From: Udeniomyces pyricola
Taxonomy: Eukaryota; Basidiomycota; Tremellomycetes; Cystofilobasidiales; Mrakiaceae
DNA: 64,000 bases
Direction of reading: 5' to 3'
Assembly: GCA_039545295.1 (NCBI GenBank)
Contig: BCIK01000022.1
Location: 186,001 to 250,000 of the forward strand
The position numbers and the translations under genes are program-made. Below are positions 25,801-36,252 of this stretch, piece after piece. Every line of letters begins with the position of its first letter. Within the stretch, counting starts at the first letter, position 1. The notes beneath the pieces were generated by a model, which saw only the letters and a list, made by a program, of their open reading frames with translations, made no database searches and had not been told where the DNA came from.

Positions 25801-27222
25801 AACTCAACCTCGAACACGTCTTCCGTCGCTTTTGGTCAAGGAACCACCTCTCCGGGGATGGAAGGTCTTGCCCCACTCAGCTCGACATTGTCCCCTCCGC
25901 TTCGTTCCCCGCGCGACCGACGAGCCGGTCCTGTCCTCCTTCGAGGTGGCTTTGGTGGCGGTTCCGACGGCAACGGAGAGTCTTCCTCTATTCCGCTTGG
26001 CAATGCGTCTTATTCCTCACCCAACTCCACCATGGGTCCAGCCTCCTTGCCATCTTCCCGCGAGCCGTCCCTGACTCGATTACAACCTTCTTCATCGCAT
26101 CAATCCTTTTCGTCGCCTTTACTGACGGCTACCCTAAGCGCACCGCCTCCAACTTCTTCAAGCGTGACGGTCGCGATCCTACCCGGTCAAACCTCTCCCT
26201 CATACCTCTCCCCTCCAGCTTCATATTCTACCTGGCCTAACGTTTCGACTCCCACATCTAGTTCTCTTCGAAGCAGTCATTCCCATTCACCTATCCCTTT
26301 TGCAGTGTCCACGACGGTTTCTTCTTCCTCGTCCTCCTCCTCGACGTCAAACCCTCATCATCTTCACCCACCTCATGCTTACCTTCATCCTCATCTTCCC
26401 CATCATCCTCATCATTCTCATTCCTCGCATCATCCAACTGCTTCCTCTTCTTCCCCTCATCATCACCCGAGCGCCCATCTGCATCCGATGGAATCTCCTT
26501 CGGGTTCATATGTCCCCGTGGAGACACTCGTCGGACGAGCAGGACTCCTCGGATTAACGAGTCCTCCTCCTCCTCCTCCTCCTTCTCAACCACCACCATC
26601 ATCATCAGCAGCAGCAGGAGTAGGAGCGGGAGTAGGAGCAACAGCTTCGACATCATCATCTTCAGCTTCACCAAGACTGTCATCGATTCAACAACAAGCT
26701 TTGGCACCCCATCTATACCCACTTCCCCCGGGTTCCCTTGCGGAAGTCGACGAGAACGACGACGACGATGAGGAAGAGGACGTGTTAGGACAGTTTGAGG
26801 AGGATGATGAGGATCCATCGGATCCGTTTGGATCCGTTCAAGGAGGAGGAGCAGGTGGTGGTGGAGGAGGAGGAGGGGCAGGGGAACAAGAACGAAGTCG
26901 GGATCGGACGACTCATCGATCGACGACGACGATCAAAGGATCACTACTCCCTAGTAATAGTACTACCACTACTACTGGGAACAGGACTGGTAACCCGAGC
27001 TTATCGTCTTCGTTTTCCTCCTCCTCCTCGTCGTCGTCGGCGATGATGGGCATGGGAATGGGAGGGGAGAACGGATCCTCGATGGTCCCCTCAACGGCTT
27101 CGACTTCGACCTCAAGGAGTCAAAGCCAGAGTCGAGGGAGGGAGTTTCGAGGAAGGAGTTATGGAGAGATTGGGATGGCCATGGGAAGAGGTGGAAGTCC
27201 TTGGGGATTTGGCAGGGGTTAA
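22863..27222 (+). CDS. ATG13: Autophagy initiation factor Atg13
   Basis: Regulatory subunit of the Atg1 kinase complex that starts autophagosome formation. Exons 22863-23497, 23547-23909, 23996-24437, 24539-25036, 25141-27222; 1,339 residues. The N-terminal HORMA-type domain (about residues 20-350) is visible from KADQLTHQFFRKTLHTL, DRWFNLDTPSLDLFRAEL, RLVVEFVLDTGG, FVLERWLIGLEPHVSLESSL and TYKRLIPLFRSLYALLRLLP. Near residue 605 is the fungal Atg13 motif KRYSSSFGHR, in the region that binds Atg1/Atg17 and is controlled by TORC1 phosphorylation in yeast. The last exon encodes almost 700 Ser/Pro-rich residues with His-rich, Asp/Glu (DENDDDDEEE) and poly-Gly segments. An in-frame open stretch continues upstream of 22863 but without ATG, so this ATG is preferred. 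The C-terminal half is expected to be disordered. Confidence 0.95.
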
Positions 27223-28024
27223 AAAGAGAGAAAGAGGGAAAGAAGGAGAAGGAGAAAGATAAGGAGGACAAGGACGAGGAAGAGAAGGAGAAAAAAAAAG
27301 GGGGGGATTTGCAGTGTCGGGAAAGGAGAAAGGTGTGTTTTCCTCGTAGGGATCCGAGCTAGTTAGAGTGAGAGATGCGAAGGGGAGGGGGGGGGGGGAA
27401 GAGAGAAGGGGAATGGGGGAAGGGGAGGGGGACGATATGTATCTGCATTAGTAATCATTCTGACGAGACTTCATATGTGTCGATGATGAGAATAGTCTGG
27501 ATCGGACTATCATCATTGCAACCTACCTCGTGTTCATGAGTGAAATCGAGAAAGAAAGGGATGAAGGGGGGGAGGGGGGGATAGGTAGAGGTGCGGTCAA
27601 GCCCGTTTGAGGATCAACTAAGAGATTGCACATGTGCAGAAAAAAAAAAAACACACCTCCGGCAACAAAAGTCATCAATGTAACAGTCATCTATATCTGC
27701 TTGGATTGCAAATTGCATAAATAAATAAAAACCCGTTTCGAAGCCAAATCAAGTCCATGAATGCATACCCCCCCCCCTTCCACCTTCTCTCCTGACAATC
27801 TCTTCGAACCCATGTATGATATAAAGATAAACGTCTCTTCGACATCGTCACAATTCCCGCCTTTGTTCCTTCCCAACCTCTGCTCTCCCAGCCAACACCC
27901 CCCCCCGTGTCCGATATCAAGACGCCTTCTCAACCCTTTCGAAGTGAAATTCAATTCCAATCTAATCTCCATCCATCCATCCATCTCAGGTCCGAAAGCC
28001 TATCGTCATCGTCTTTGCTCGCCC
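27223..28024. other. Convergent 3' spacer between ATG13 and serine dehydratase
   Basis: No gene supported. Purine-rich at first (A/G runs 27225-27440 including a G10 tract near 27386), then an A12 tract near 27640 and C9 at 27770-27778. Transcripts of both flanking genes probably end here. Confidence 0.6.
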
Positions 28025-31000
28025 TTAGCAAGCCGGGGATGACAAGGGGATCCGGACGCTCGTCGCGAGGCCCGAGAGACTCGTCTCTTTGTAACTCGAA
28101 TGCATGTCTCGCGCGGTGACTGGATCGTATCGTCAGAGAGAACCCGAAGGGAAAAAAAGAGGGGGGGAGGAGGAGGGAAGTCCGAAATAGTGTGGGTGAG
28201 CGAAGAAGAAAAAAACAAACACACACACACACACACACACAAAACATCCAAAACCTCCCCAACGGAACCGATCCACTTGTTTGTCCAACTGTGCCCCTTT
28301 TTCCTTCTTTCTCTCTCTCTCTTTTTTTTTTTTCTCTTGGTTGAAAGCCATGTTGGATATCATGGGGGGGGGGGGAAAGAAAGAACGAACCTCTCATTGC
28401 TTCGATGGCCTCATCCAAACTGACGGTATGCGATCCATCGCTCGCTAGCGCGAGTTGAGCCGCTAAAAGAAGAAGAAGCAGAAGATAAAGATGGAAAGAA
28501 GAGAACGAAAAGATAAGACAAGAAAAAAATAAACACAAAAAAGAGACTTTGATGTTAAGAAACGGACGTTTATGCCTCCGAATGGGGGAAAGGGAGATGG
28601 GATCGGAGTGGGTAGAGAACAAGGCGGGGGGGGGGGGGGGGGGGGGGGGCATCACTGACCTGTCACGGCTTTCACAGCCCCGAGAGAGTTGCGTTCGATA
28701 CACGGAATCTGAACGAGGCCTAGAAAAAAAAAAGGACAAAATGAGGGGGGGAATTGTATAGAGAGAGGTTGGAAAAAGTTTGAATCGGCCAATTCAACGA
28801 AAGTTAAGGGAGAAAGGAAAGAGTGGTCAAGAAGAAGTACAGAGAAGAACAAGAAAAGGTAAAACTCACCTCCGATGGGATCGCAGGTTAGACCAAGGGA
28901 GTGTTCGATCTGGGATTGAAGATACGTGAGGACAGGGGAATCAGCGGGGAAAAGAATGAGATGAGTCATCCATTTGAACAATTCAACCAAGTAGTGAGGG
29001 ACGGAAAGAGTAATAAATATATTATGATTATTATTTAAGTTAGAAAGAAAAAAGCAGAAGAGAACCCCATTCGTTTGTACTTACAGCAATCTCCGCTGCG
29101 TTACAGATCTGTTCGGGTGATCCTCCCATACACGCAACGAATCCAGCGGCGGCCATGGATGACGCCACGCCGACTTCAGCCATGCATCCCCCTTCGGCCG
29201 CAGAGATCGTCGCGCCTCGCTTGAACAGCATTCCAATCGCCGCGGCCGTCAGGAGAAACGTCTTTACGTCTCGATCGGGATCATCTGCGCAAGAAAGAAG
29301 AGGAAGGAGGTCAAACGGGTTCTTCCGGTAACAAAGAATGACCTTGAAAAGAAATTCAAAATATGAGGGCCAGATGAGCAGACGAGAAGATGGAAATGTC
29401 GATTGACCCCTTACCTGAGATGAATTCGACGAGGTACTTGCAAACGGAAGGGATGACTCCTGCCGCTCCATTTGTTGGGGCCGTCACGACTCGACCTCCG
29501 GCGGCATTCACTTCATTCACCGCAATGGCCTAGAAGAAGGCATACAGTATTCACAGAGTTCACATCACGGAAATCGAAAAAAACAGATCAAGAGTGGATT
29601 GTCATTCAGCACTTCTAGCGCGAAAACACCCGCCACTACCCAGAAAAAAGTCTTCTGAATGTGGAGTCCCAAAGTCAACGTCTGCCCTGCGTGATGAGGA
29701 GAGAAACGTACGTAGCAAGACAAGAAATCCAATCCTGGCAACACGGCGTTCCTCGAGGAGATCGGGACGATCTCATGGTCGAACGAGCCTACAATCCTCG
29801 GTTTGTAAGTCTCTGATCTGCCCAACCGTTTGCTAACGCCCAGATCCTGAACAGAAGCAGAAGTCGAGGAGGATGATTCGGATGGACTCAGGGAAACAGA
29901 GCCGGGGGAAGGCAAGTAGGAAGAGGATGACGATGAAGGAGACGAGATGGATGGCCTCGTAGGCGTGGTAGGAGCGGATTGGGAAGGGTAGAAGCCTTTG
30001 AAGAGCCGACGGTATAGACCTGCAGCTCGACGGCGGACCATAAGCTCTCCCGGCAGCGTCTCTTCGGCTGGAGGTTGATTAAAAAGATGGTTCGAATGTC
30101 AATCATCAAAATGAAATTTTGAAAGCTTTGATTCAAGTACAGGAGCGAGAAAGAGAGCAAATTGGACGGGAAAAGCAATCCTTGATCAGGGACATACTTG
30201 AGGTCACACCAGCGCGAATGCAACCGTCCATCACAGACCAAATCTGGACAAAAAAAAAGAAAGAAAATGAAGAGCATAAGACACAGACCCGTCAGCGGAC
30301 TGGAACATGAGTCTACGAGTTGAAGTAGTAAGGTTCGAGACGGTACCTTCAGAAGGTTATGAGAGATTTCTTCCGAAGAGAGGTAGGAGAGCTCGTTTTC
30401 CCAGACGATTTGCGCAATGTTGAGCTAGCATTCATCCGATTGCATTGAAGTGGACAAACATTCAAGGATATCAGCATTGGATGATTCAGCTCTATGAGAG
30501 GTCAAATACGAAGGGTTACGCCGGCCTGGGACGTACATTGTGTTTCCTCGTCAACGCCAACAGACTACTCGCATTGTGGAAGATGAACGGGGGTTGTCCC
30601 ATTTTCTTCTTCTTTTCCTCTCTGGCCGCGCCTCCGTTCTGGGCGCTGCTATTGTCGGAAAAAGAAGACGGCCGGTCGTGGGTGTCGGGTGGAGCGAGGG
30701 CTGGTAGATGAGCGAGGCCGTGAGTTTGATCACGTCGAGCATGGGACACGCTAGACTTGTCGATAGCTCGATAATACATGTTTTCGTCAACGGATGTGCG
30801 ATCGTTGACAACGAAACTGAAGAGCAAAGAGTGAAAGATGAAATTCAAGGAGGAGGATGAATGTCAAGGAGGATGAAATTCAAGAAGAGAAGGGATGAAC
30901 AGGTGGTATGGAAAACCAAATACGTATCATGATGAGCAAGCAAGATTCTGTCAAGTACTCAACCATGGACTCGACTCGACCTACAGCTCTAATCAAGAAC

Positions 31001-32187
31001 CAAGACCAAGACAGGAAATGACAACTTACCCTCCTCCAACTGAGAAATACTCGTTCGTCGCCAGCAAATCACCTTCCTTGTCAAACACACTAAATCGCAT
31101 GCCATTCGGATGCGTCGGCAACGGTTCCATCCGCCACAGCATATCCCGGTCTCCATCGTAATGAATCACGTGCGAGCCTCCGCCGAGGTTGAGGCGTTTC
31201 GTCTCCATGATGGCATCGTACCGGGCGTTGATGGTCGTCGGTTCGACCGTTTCAGGTTCGTCGCCTTCGAGTCCCATCATGATAGCCTGAGGAGTCATGT
31301 GACCTTTACCTGGGTGGGGATGCGAAAAGGGGTTTTTTGTTGCTCGGGTCAACGTCAACTAGTTCAAATGGTATACACGCTGCCGTACAAGCCCTCTGTT
31401 CTGTCTATATCTCACCGCCAGCAGGAAAATCAAGATGAAAATCCGCATACACCCCACCCCTTGCCAACTGCCGACCGCCGACTGCTCACCAGACCTCCTT
31501 GCTTTCCACTGCTCTACTAACCTGTAGCCGCCAACGAGCCGTGCAGCGTGATCTTGATGGTGAACACCTTGTCCAATATGCCCAGCTCTTCAAGGTCGTT
31601 CACAAAGATCCGACCAGCTCGCATAGGGCCGACGGAATGGGATGAGCTCGGGCCTACACCGATACTGAACAGGTCTTTTGGCCAAACGAAATCCGCATAC
31701 ACGGGAGAGTAAGAAAAAGGGGAGGGGGTAGTGGGGGAAATTCAAGAGACGCCATGAGTTTGTTTTCGATGGCTGTTTTCGTGCAACCACATGGTTTGAT
31801 TGCTTTAGTTGACGTACCAAACGTGCTCAAGACGGCATGTTCCGCTCGTGGTAAGCCTCCTTCGGTGACCTCTGCTCCATCAGCAGTCCTTCCGTTCGCA
31901 CTCTCCACATGGATGTCACCGTCCAATCGCGGAAATGCCGCGCCAGGCCCATCAGTGCTGGCAGCCGTGGCTTGGAAAGTTGGTGGTAGACGGGAAAAGG
32001 ATCGCATGGTGGTGGAAGAGAGGGGACGGGAGAGAGGGAGGTTGGAGACGAGAGTTGGAGACGAAGAGGAGCTGGCCGGTCGTTGGTGAGAGGCAAGAGA
32101 TGAATGGGACCGTCGAGGAGCGGCAAGTTTGAGGGTTGTCAGAAGAGCCCGAGACGATGATAGATGGGACGTAGAGTGGACGAGCAT
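28025..32187 (-). CDS. Iron-sulfur L-serine dehydratase (bacterial SdaA type), probably mitochondrial
   Basis: Deaminates L-serine to pyruvate and ammonia with a [4Fe-4S] cluster instead of PLP. Thirteen exons in coding order: 32187-31818, 31674-31522, 31309-31030, 30816-30537, 30424-30347, 30243-30198, 30067-29712, 29529-29415, 29284-29085, 28909-28870, 28719-28660, 28462-28391, 28107-28025; 710 residues. The leader (residues 1-75) is Ser/Arg/Ala-rich without acids, like a mitochondrial presequence. The beta domain starts with [20 protein letters not shown]. The alpha domain has [52 protein letters not shown] and [11 protein letters not shown]. Three cluster cysteines (codons at 29186, 28885, 28702) are spaced 42 and 11 residues apart, and the protein ends in Cys (28030). 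Two Ser/Pro/Lys-rich insertions interrupt the fold. The last acceptor (28108) is weak but phase-correct. Confidence 0.93.
28217..28241. repeat. (CA)n microsatellite in a serine dehydratase intron
   Basis: About twelve CA units in the last intron of the serine dehydratase gene (GT repeats in its pre-mRNA). No function is implied. Confidence 0.85.
28626..28649. repeat. G24 homopolymer in a serine dehydratase intron
   Basis: Twenty-four consecutive G on the + strand, hence C24 in the pre-mRNA, about ten bases after the 5' splice site at 28659. It is the longest G/C homopolymer in the window. The true length may differ, since such runs are error-prone. Confidence 0.9.
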
Positions 32188-32854
32188 GTTGATTGAGGAC
32201 TGAGTATGGGTGTGTTGGTGTGGTGGTCAAGAGATTGAATATGATGTGACCAAATGGACTGATGGGTATTCGCCCGCTTAGGACCGAGAGCAGAGGACCG
32301 CGATAACGATAACAGCTGCGATCAAGCTGCCAGGTCCATCCATGACTTGTTCGCGCGACAGGCACCGAGACCGCCGTCGATCAGGTTAGGATCATTGATC
32401 ATCAGGCGCTCATGCCATATTAATGTGCAGTCTGCAGTGCACACCCATGGATTTCGTCAGTTGACACGATAACCCAGCGATATAGAGTGACATTCTTCAG
32501 CTGTTACCCTCCAAAAATCTACCGAAGCATGATTGGCATTAAGGCGGAACACGATGCATCGTAACAATGGCCTATATTATATCATACGTCTAGGCGCGTC
32601 GTTGTCGACCGGCGACCTCCCTCTGCATGACTTTGCGTGGTTGACAAAGAGAAAAGAGCGCGAAGCTCGATCAACTGCAATCAACTTCGACGCGTCTTAC
32701 TTACCACGCGCTTAACATATAACATCCATTACACCCAAACAACCGACCCCCATTCTCGACGGCCCTACTCCTCCTCTTCGATCTCTTTTTCCAGCCCTCC
32801 TCATTCAGCCAGTCGCCTAACCCATCCACCAACCCACCAACCAACCAATCAACC
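32188..32854. promoter_or_regulatory. Divergent serine dehydratase/HSK3 intergenic region
   Basis: Shared 667-base upstream region, no gene seen. It contains ACGCGT at 32690-32695, about 160 bases before the HSK3 start, and a C/T-rich leader (32750-32850). In yeasts ACGCGT (MCB) drives G1/S genes; for a spindle gene this is suggestive only. Confidence 0.4.
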
Positions 32855-33505
32855 ATGTCTCACCAATCCACACCCAAGCTCCGTCATCTAACCGCGCTAA
32901 CCCATCATCTCTCGCGTCTTTCGCATTCCATGGCGGAAACCCAAGTCAAAATGGTCGATCTCCAACGACTCCTTTTGGCCATGCAAGCTTTTGCGGGCGG
33001 ACAGGCCGCTCAGTTCGTTTTCCTTTTGATGTCTCGGTTGGAATATAGAGTCGAACAACGAAGGATGATTGTAGGAAGAAGGAGGAAGAGGGAGGTGGGG
33101 GGGCGTGTTGCTTTGGACTCGGTACATTGGTTCGCCTTAAATCTAATCCTTCATCCCCTATTCTCTATCCTTGCTCCCCCCCCCCCCTTCTCCCTTTCTG
33201 TTGTTGTGTTTTTGTCTTTTTTTTTCTTTGCCTTTGCCTTTGCCACCAGATTCATGGCCGTCTCCCAAATCGTCGGCGAGAACCTCGAAAAAGAAACCCA
33301 ACGTGCCGCTGCGGCGTCCAACACCACGACGACGACGAGCAACAACGGACTTACTCCTTCAACAGCTGCTGACGACCCAACGATCTTCTTGCATTCCCGT
33401 TCGAACACTACTGAGGAGCTGGATGAGGAAGGACCGAATGGATCGATCAGACAACACGAAGGAGGAGGAGGAAGGATGAAGAGAGAGGACAGTCTTGTCA
33501 TTTGA
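32855..33505 (+). CDS. HSK3: DASH/Dam1 complex subunit Hsk3
   Basis: Small subunit of the DASH ring that couples fungal kinetochores to microtubules. Exons 32855-33012 and 33250-33505 give 137 residues. The Hsk3 pattern occupies residues 8-65: LRHLTALTHHLSRLSHSMAE, then a leucine-rich helix (VDLQRLLLAMQAFAGGQAAQF) joined across the intron to MAVSQIVGENLEKE. The corresponding region of other Hsk3 proteins has the same short helix, Gly-rich turn and FMAxSKxLGEE end. The remaining 70 residues are Thr/Asn- and Glu/Gly-rich and not conserved. The intron (33013-33249, donor GTTCGT) is 237 bases, a multiple of three with no in-frame stop, so the unspliced frame would read 216 residues. The homology across the splice supports removal. 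Small size makes the assignment good rather than certain. Confidence 0.8.
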   Translation: MSHQSTPKLRHLTALTHHLSRLSHSMAETQVKMVDLQRLLLAMQAFAGGQAAQFVFLLMSRLEYRVEQRRMIVGRRRKREVGGRVALDSVHWFALNLILHPLFSILAPPPPFSLSVVVFLSFFFFAFAFATRFMAVSQIVGENLEKETQRAAAASNTTTTTSNNGLTPSTAADDPTIFLHSRSNTTEELDEEGPNGSIRQHEGGGGRMKREDSLVI

Positions 33506-34145
33506 AAATGAAACCTACAAGCACCGGATTGGAGGTCTGGTTATAATACATATATAGGGCGATCAGAAGGGGGGGTTAGATGGGAAGTCATGATGGCTAG
33601 TTAGCTCAGTAGTAGGAATGGGATGGGGGATCGGATGACCGACACGAAAGACACGTACGTAAAAACACGTTATACATGACGATCAAGAACCGTACTTCCA
33701 TGCTTTTACGTATATATATATATATATATGTAGAGAATCACGTGGGCTGGTTGGACTACAGGGTGATCATTCTGAAAGGGATTGACATGCTTTTAGTGCC
33801 AATGTGCAGAATCTTGGATCGCATGAGCATGCTAATTTAGCAAGAACGAGAAGACCATGGACGGCATGCCCCTCAGATTCGACCTGTTTGGTCATACTCC
33901 TCCGGCTCACTCCACCACAACAAAACACACAAAAAAAAAGGAGAGAGAAAAAAGAGTCTGTCATGATGATCGAAGAAGGAAGAAAAAAAAAATGAAACGA
34001 GAGAAACTCTGTTCATGTACTACGTCGTCTACTTAGGAAAACCTCATCTCCTCCCTCCCTGTTTCTATTCCTTCTTCGCTTTGATTTTTGACAAAGTTTT
34101 TTTTTATATAAAAAGAAAAAAGGGGAAGAAAAAACTTTTTTTTTT
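33506..34145. other. Convergent 3' spacer between HSK3 and PAB2
   Basis: No gene supported. It contains a (TA)n microsatellite at 33711-33729, A runs near 33930 and 33983, and T/A runs at 34098-34145 next to the PAB2 stop. A tRNA-like patch at about 33594 was rejected. Confidence 0.6.
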
Positions 34146-35905
34146 CTAATATCCTCTCCCTCTGCCTCGGTAAGTCCCTCTTCCCCTTGGCTGCTGGAAC
34201 CCATAGCCACCCCTCATCAGACCCCGACCTCCACCCCGTCCACCCCGACCCCGACCTCGGTTGAACCCTGGAACGTTCGTTCGCTTTGCCGTGACCTAAA
34301 ACACACACACACACAAGGGAAAGAAGAAGAAACCAATCCCCCCATCAACGGAGTGAACCAAAGAAAAGGAAAGGAAAGGGGACACGAAGGGGGGAAAGGG
34401 AGAGGGGCTTGTCAGAGATATAGATCTATCGATCATGAAACGAAGAGGGAAGAAAAAGGCCACAAGAAAGGAAAGCAAGAAGAAAAAGAAAAAGAAGAAA
34501 AAGAAGAAAAAAAAAGCCAACGAACTTTGAGGAGTCGACCCCGGAAGAGTGATTCATCGAGCACCAGCGCGTTCGTCACAAATGTCGGATCGGCAAATTC
34601 AACGTAAGCGAATCTGGATGTCATTGGTTAGGAAAAAAAAAGTAGTCCAACAAGGAAAGTGAGTTAGCATATGGAGAAAGAAAGGGATGATGTGAGATGG
34701 AAAAAGGGACGAAGGCCGGATGTGGCGTTCTTGTCAAGAACACTTAGGCGGTGGTGAGATGATCCTATCAAACGCATCAAGGGAAGTCCCAGCCGTCTGA
34801 TATCCCAACCTAACTCATCGCTTCCTGAGAGCCGAATAGAAAGCCAAAAGAAAGAGAAGAAAAGATAGAACGACGTACCCTTTCGGGTGACCGGTGAATT
34901 TGTCGCACAGAATCGTGACGCGATTGATCTGACCACACGCTTGGAAGTGACCTTGAATCTCTTCTGGTGTTGATCCGTAGTCGACCTAAGGGAGATCGAA
35001 TACCGTCGATAGATCGCACAGTGATTGGATGGGAGAGCAAGAGATAGGTGGGGGTTTGGACGAGGAGATAGAGACCAGGATGAGTGAGTATATATGCACC
35101 TGAACGCGTGCCTGGTGGTCTTACCACCCGAGCCCTTTTTCCTTTCCCAAGATAAGAAACCGACACGTACGTTTCCGACGTAGATACTCCTTCCATCGAC
35201 ATCTTCCTTGTCCTCCTCTGGGACGCCGCTAGCACCTGCACTCTCAGCTCCACCTTCCATCGTGCCAGCGACAGCCCCCGAGGCGGAGGCGGCCGCAGGC
35301 GTGGAGGAGCCGGCTCGCGTTGGGTTGGACTCTTCTTGCTCGGCTGCGGCTTGAAGTTCGCGAAGCTAACAACATAGAGACAAAAAGAGAGAAGGAGCGG
35401 GGGTAGTATCAGAATGGGTGATCAAGATCAGTCGAGGCGAAAGAAACAAAGATACTGAGAGGGTTAGAATGAGAGAATGGAAGGGGGAACCGGGATATGA
35501 GAAAGCGTGTGGATGAATGGACGACGTACCTTGGCAGCTTCAGCCTCCATCTCCTTGACCCTCTGTTTCATGGCTTCAAGTTCCTAACATGTCCAATAAG
35601 GCATTACAAAGTGGAGAGGAGACAAGATTGATAGAGATACAAGTTGAGATTGGCGGCAAGAGAGGCAAGAGTGAGCGAGCGAGCGAGCGAGCCGACATGA
35701 CGCGTCAGAAACGAAATCTTGAGAGAGAAGAGGCAGGAGAGCAAGAGGCAAGCGAGAAAGAGAGGTTGAAAGGGGGAGGGGGGGAGAAGGATATTGTGGG
35801 TTCCAAGGAGAAGAAGCTTACGGCTTCTGTGCCGTCATCATCGTGGAGATCGTCTTGGGGCATTCGGTTGTCGGTGGTGGGATCGGTAGCGGTAGCGTCG
35901 GCCAT
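34146..35905 (-). CDS. PAB2: Nuclear poly(A)-binding protein Pab2 (PABPN1 type)
   Basis: Binds nascent poly(A) tails in the nucleus and, in fission yeast, links RNAs to exosome decay. Exons in coding order: 35905-35822, 35583-35530, 35365-35171, 34985-34879, 34613-34526, 34295-34146; 225 residues. Order of parts: acidic N terminus, a predicted coiled coil ([19 protein letters not shown]), one RRM at about residues 100-175 with RNP2 (SIYVGNVDYG) and RNP1 (GFAYVEF), then an Arg/Gly tail with repeated GRGRGG units ending RGRGRGY. This one-RRM, coiled-coil-before-RRM, RGG-after architecture is specific to PABPN1/Pab2 and separates it from cytoplasmic Pab1. The RGG tail is the usual target of arginine methyltransferase. 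An upstream in-frame ATG at 35992 would add 29 residues; 35905 was chosen because MADATATD gives a family-like start. Confidence 0.93.
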
Positions 35906-36252
35906 GGTGGGAAAGGTGTATGCGTGGTGGCTAGCAGATGGTTGGTTTGTGAGGAAGAAACAAGCAGCAAGCAGCAAGCAGCCACCAGCCACCAGCCATG
36001 GCCCATCTCGCCCTCGTCGCCTGGAGTCCCCCCTTCCTCTGAGATGAGTCGATCCAGACAGAACCCAGCGTGAGCCAAGCCCACCCTTCTATCACTCACT
36101 CACTCATCACCTTCCCCCTTCCCTCTCTTCTCCGTCCTCCTTTTCCTTTCTCGTACGCTCCATCTTCACCTCACTCGCTCCCGTCTCTTTCCCCTATCGA
36201 CCCTCAGCTCATCCTCATTTCACCTTTCACCCTTATTGACCACCACAGCAAC
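35906..36252. promoter_or_regulatory. Divergent PAB2/ATP7 promoter region
   Basis: Only 347 bases separate the two start codons, so upstream elements must be shared. The ATP7 side (36080-36250) is almost pure C/T with TCACTCAC repeats; the PAB2 side has AAGCAGC repeats (35958-35980). No TATA box is obvious. Confidence 0.5.

Noticed and set aside
26291..26818. Antisense 175-residue open frame opposite ATG13
   Set aside because: Arises from Ser/His/Pro-rich coding repeats read backwards; no splice-consistent partner exons.
32855..33505. Single 216-residue open frame read through the HSK3 intron
   Set aside because: Splicing 33013-33249 joins the two halves of the Hsk3 signature; the read-through inserts C/F-rich intron-like sequence.
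33585..33665. tRNA-like patch with TTAGCTCAGTAGTAGG resembling a D-arm
   Set aside because: No matching acceptor stem, anticodon arm or TTCGAAT-type T-loop follows in the next 70 bases.
35906..35992. Upstream ATG extending Pab2 by 29 hydrophobic residues
   Set aside because: Nuclear Pab2 has no such leader; MADATATD is a normal start.
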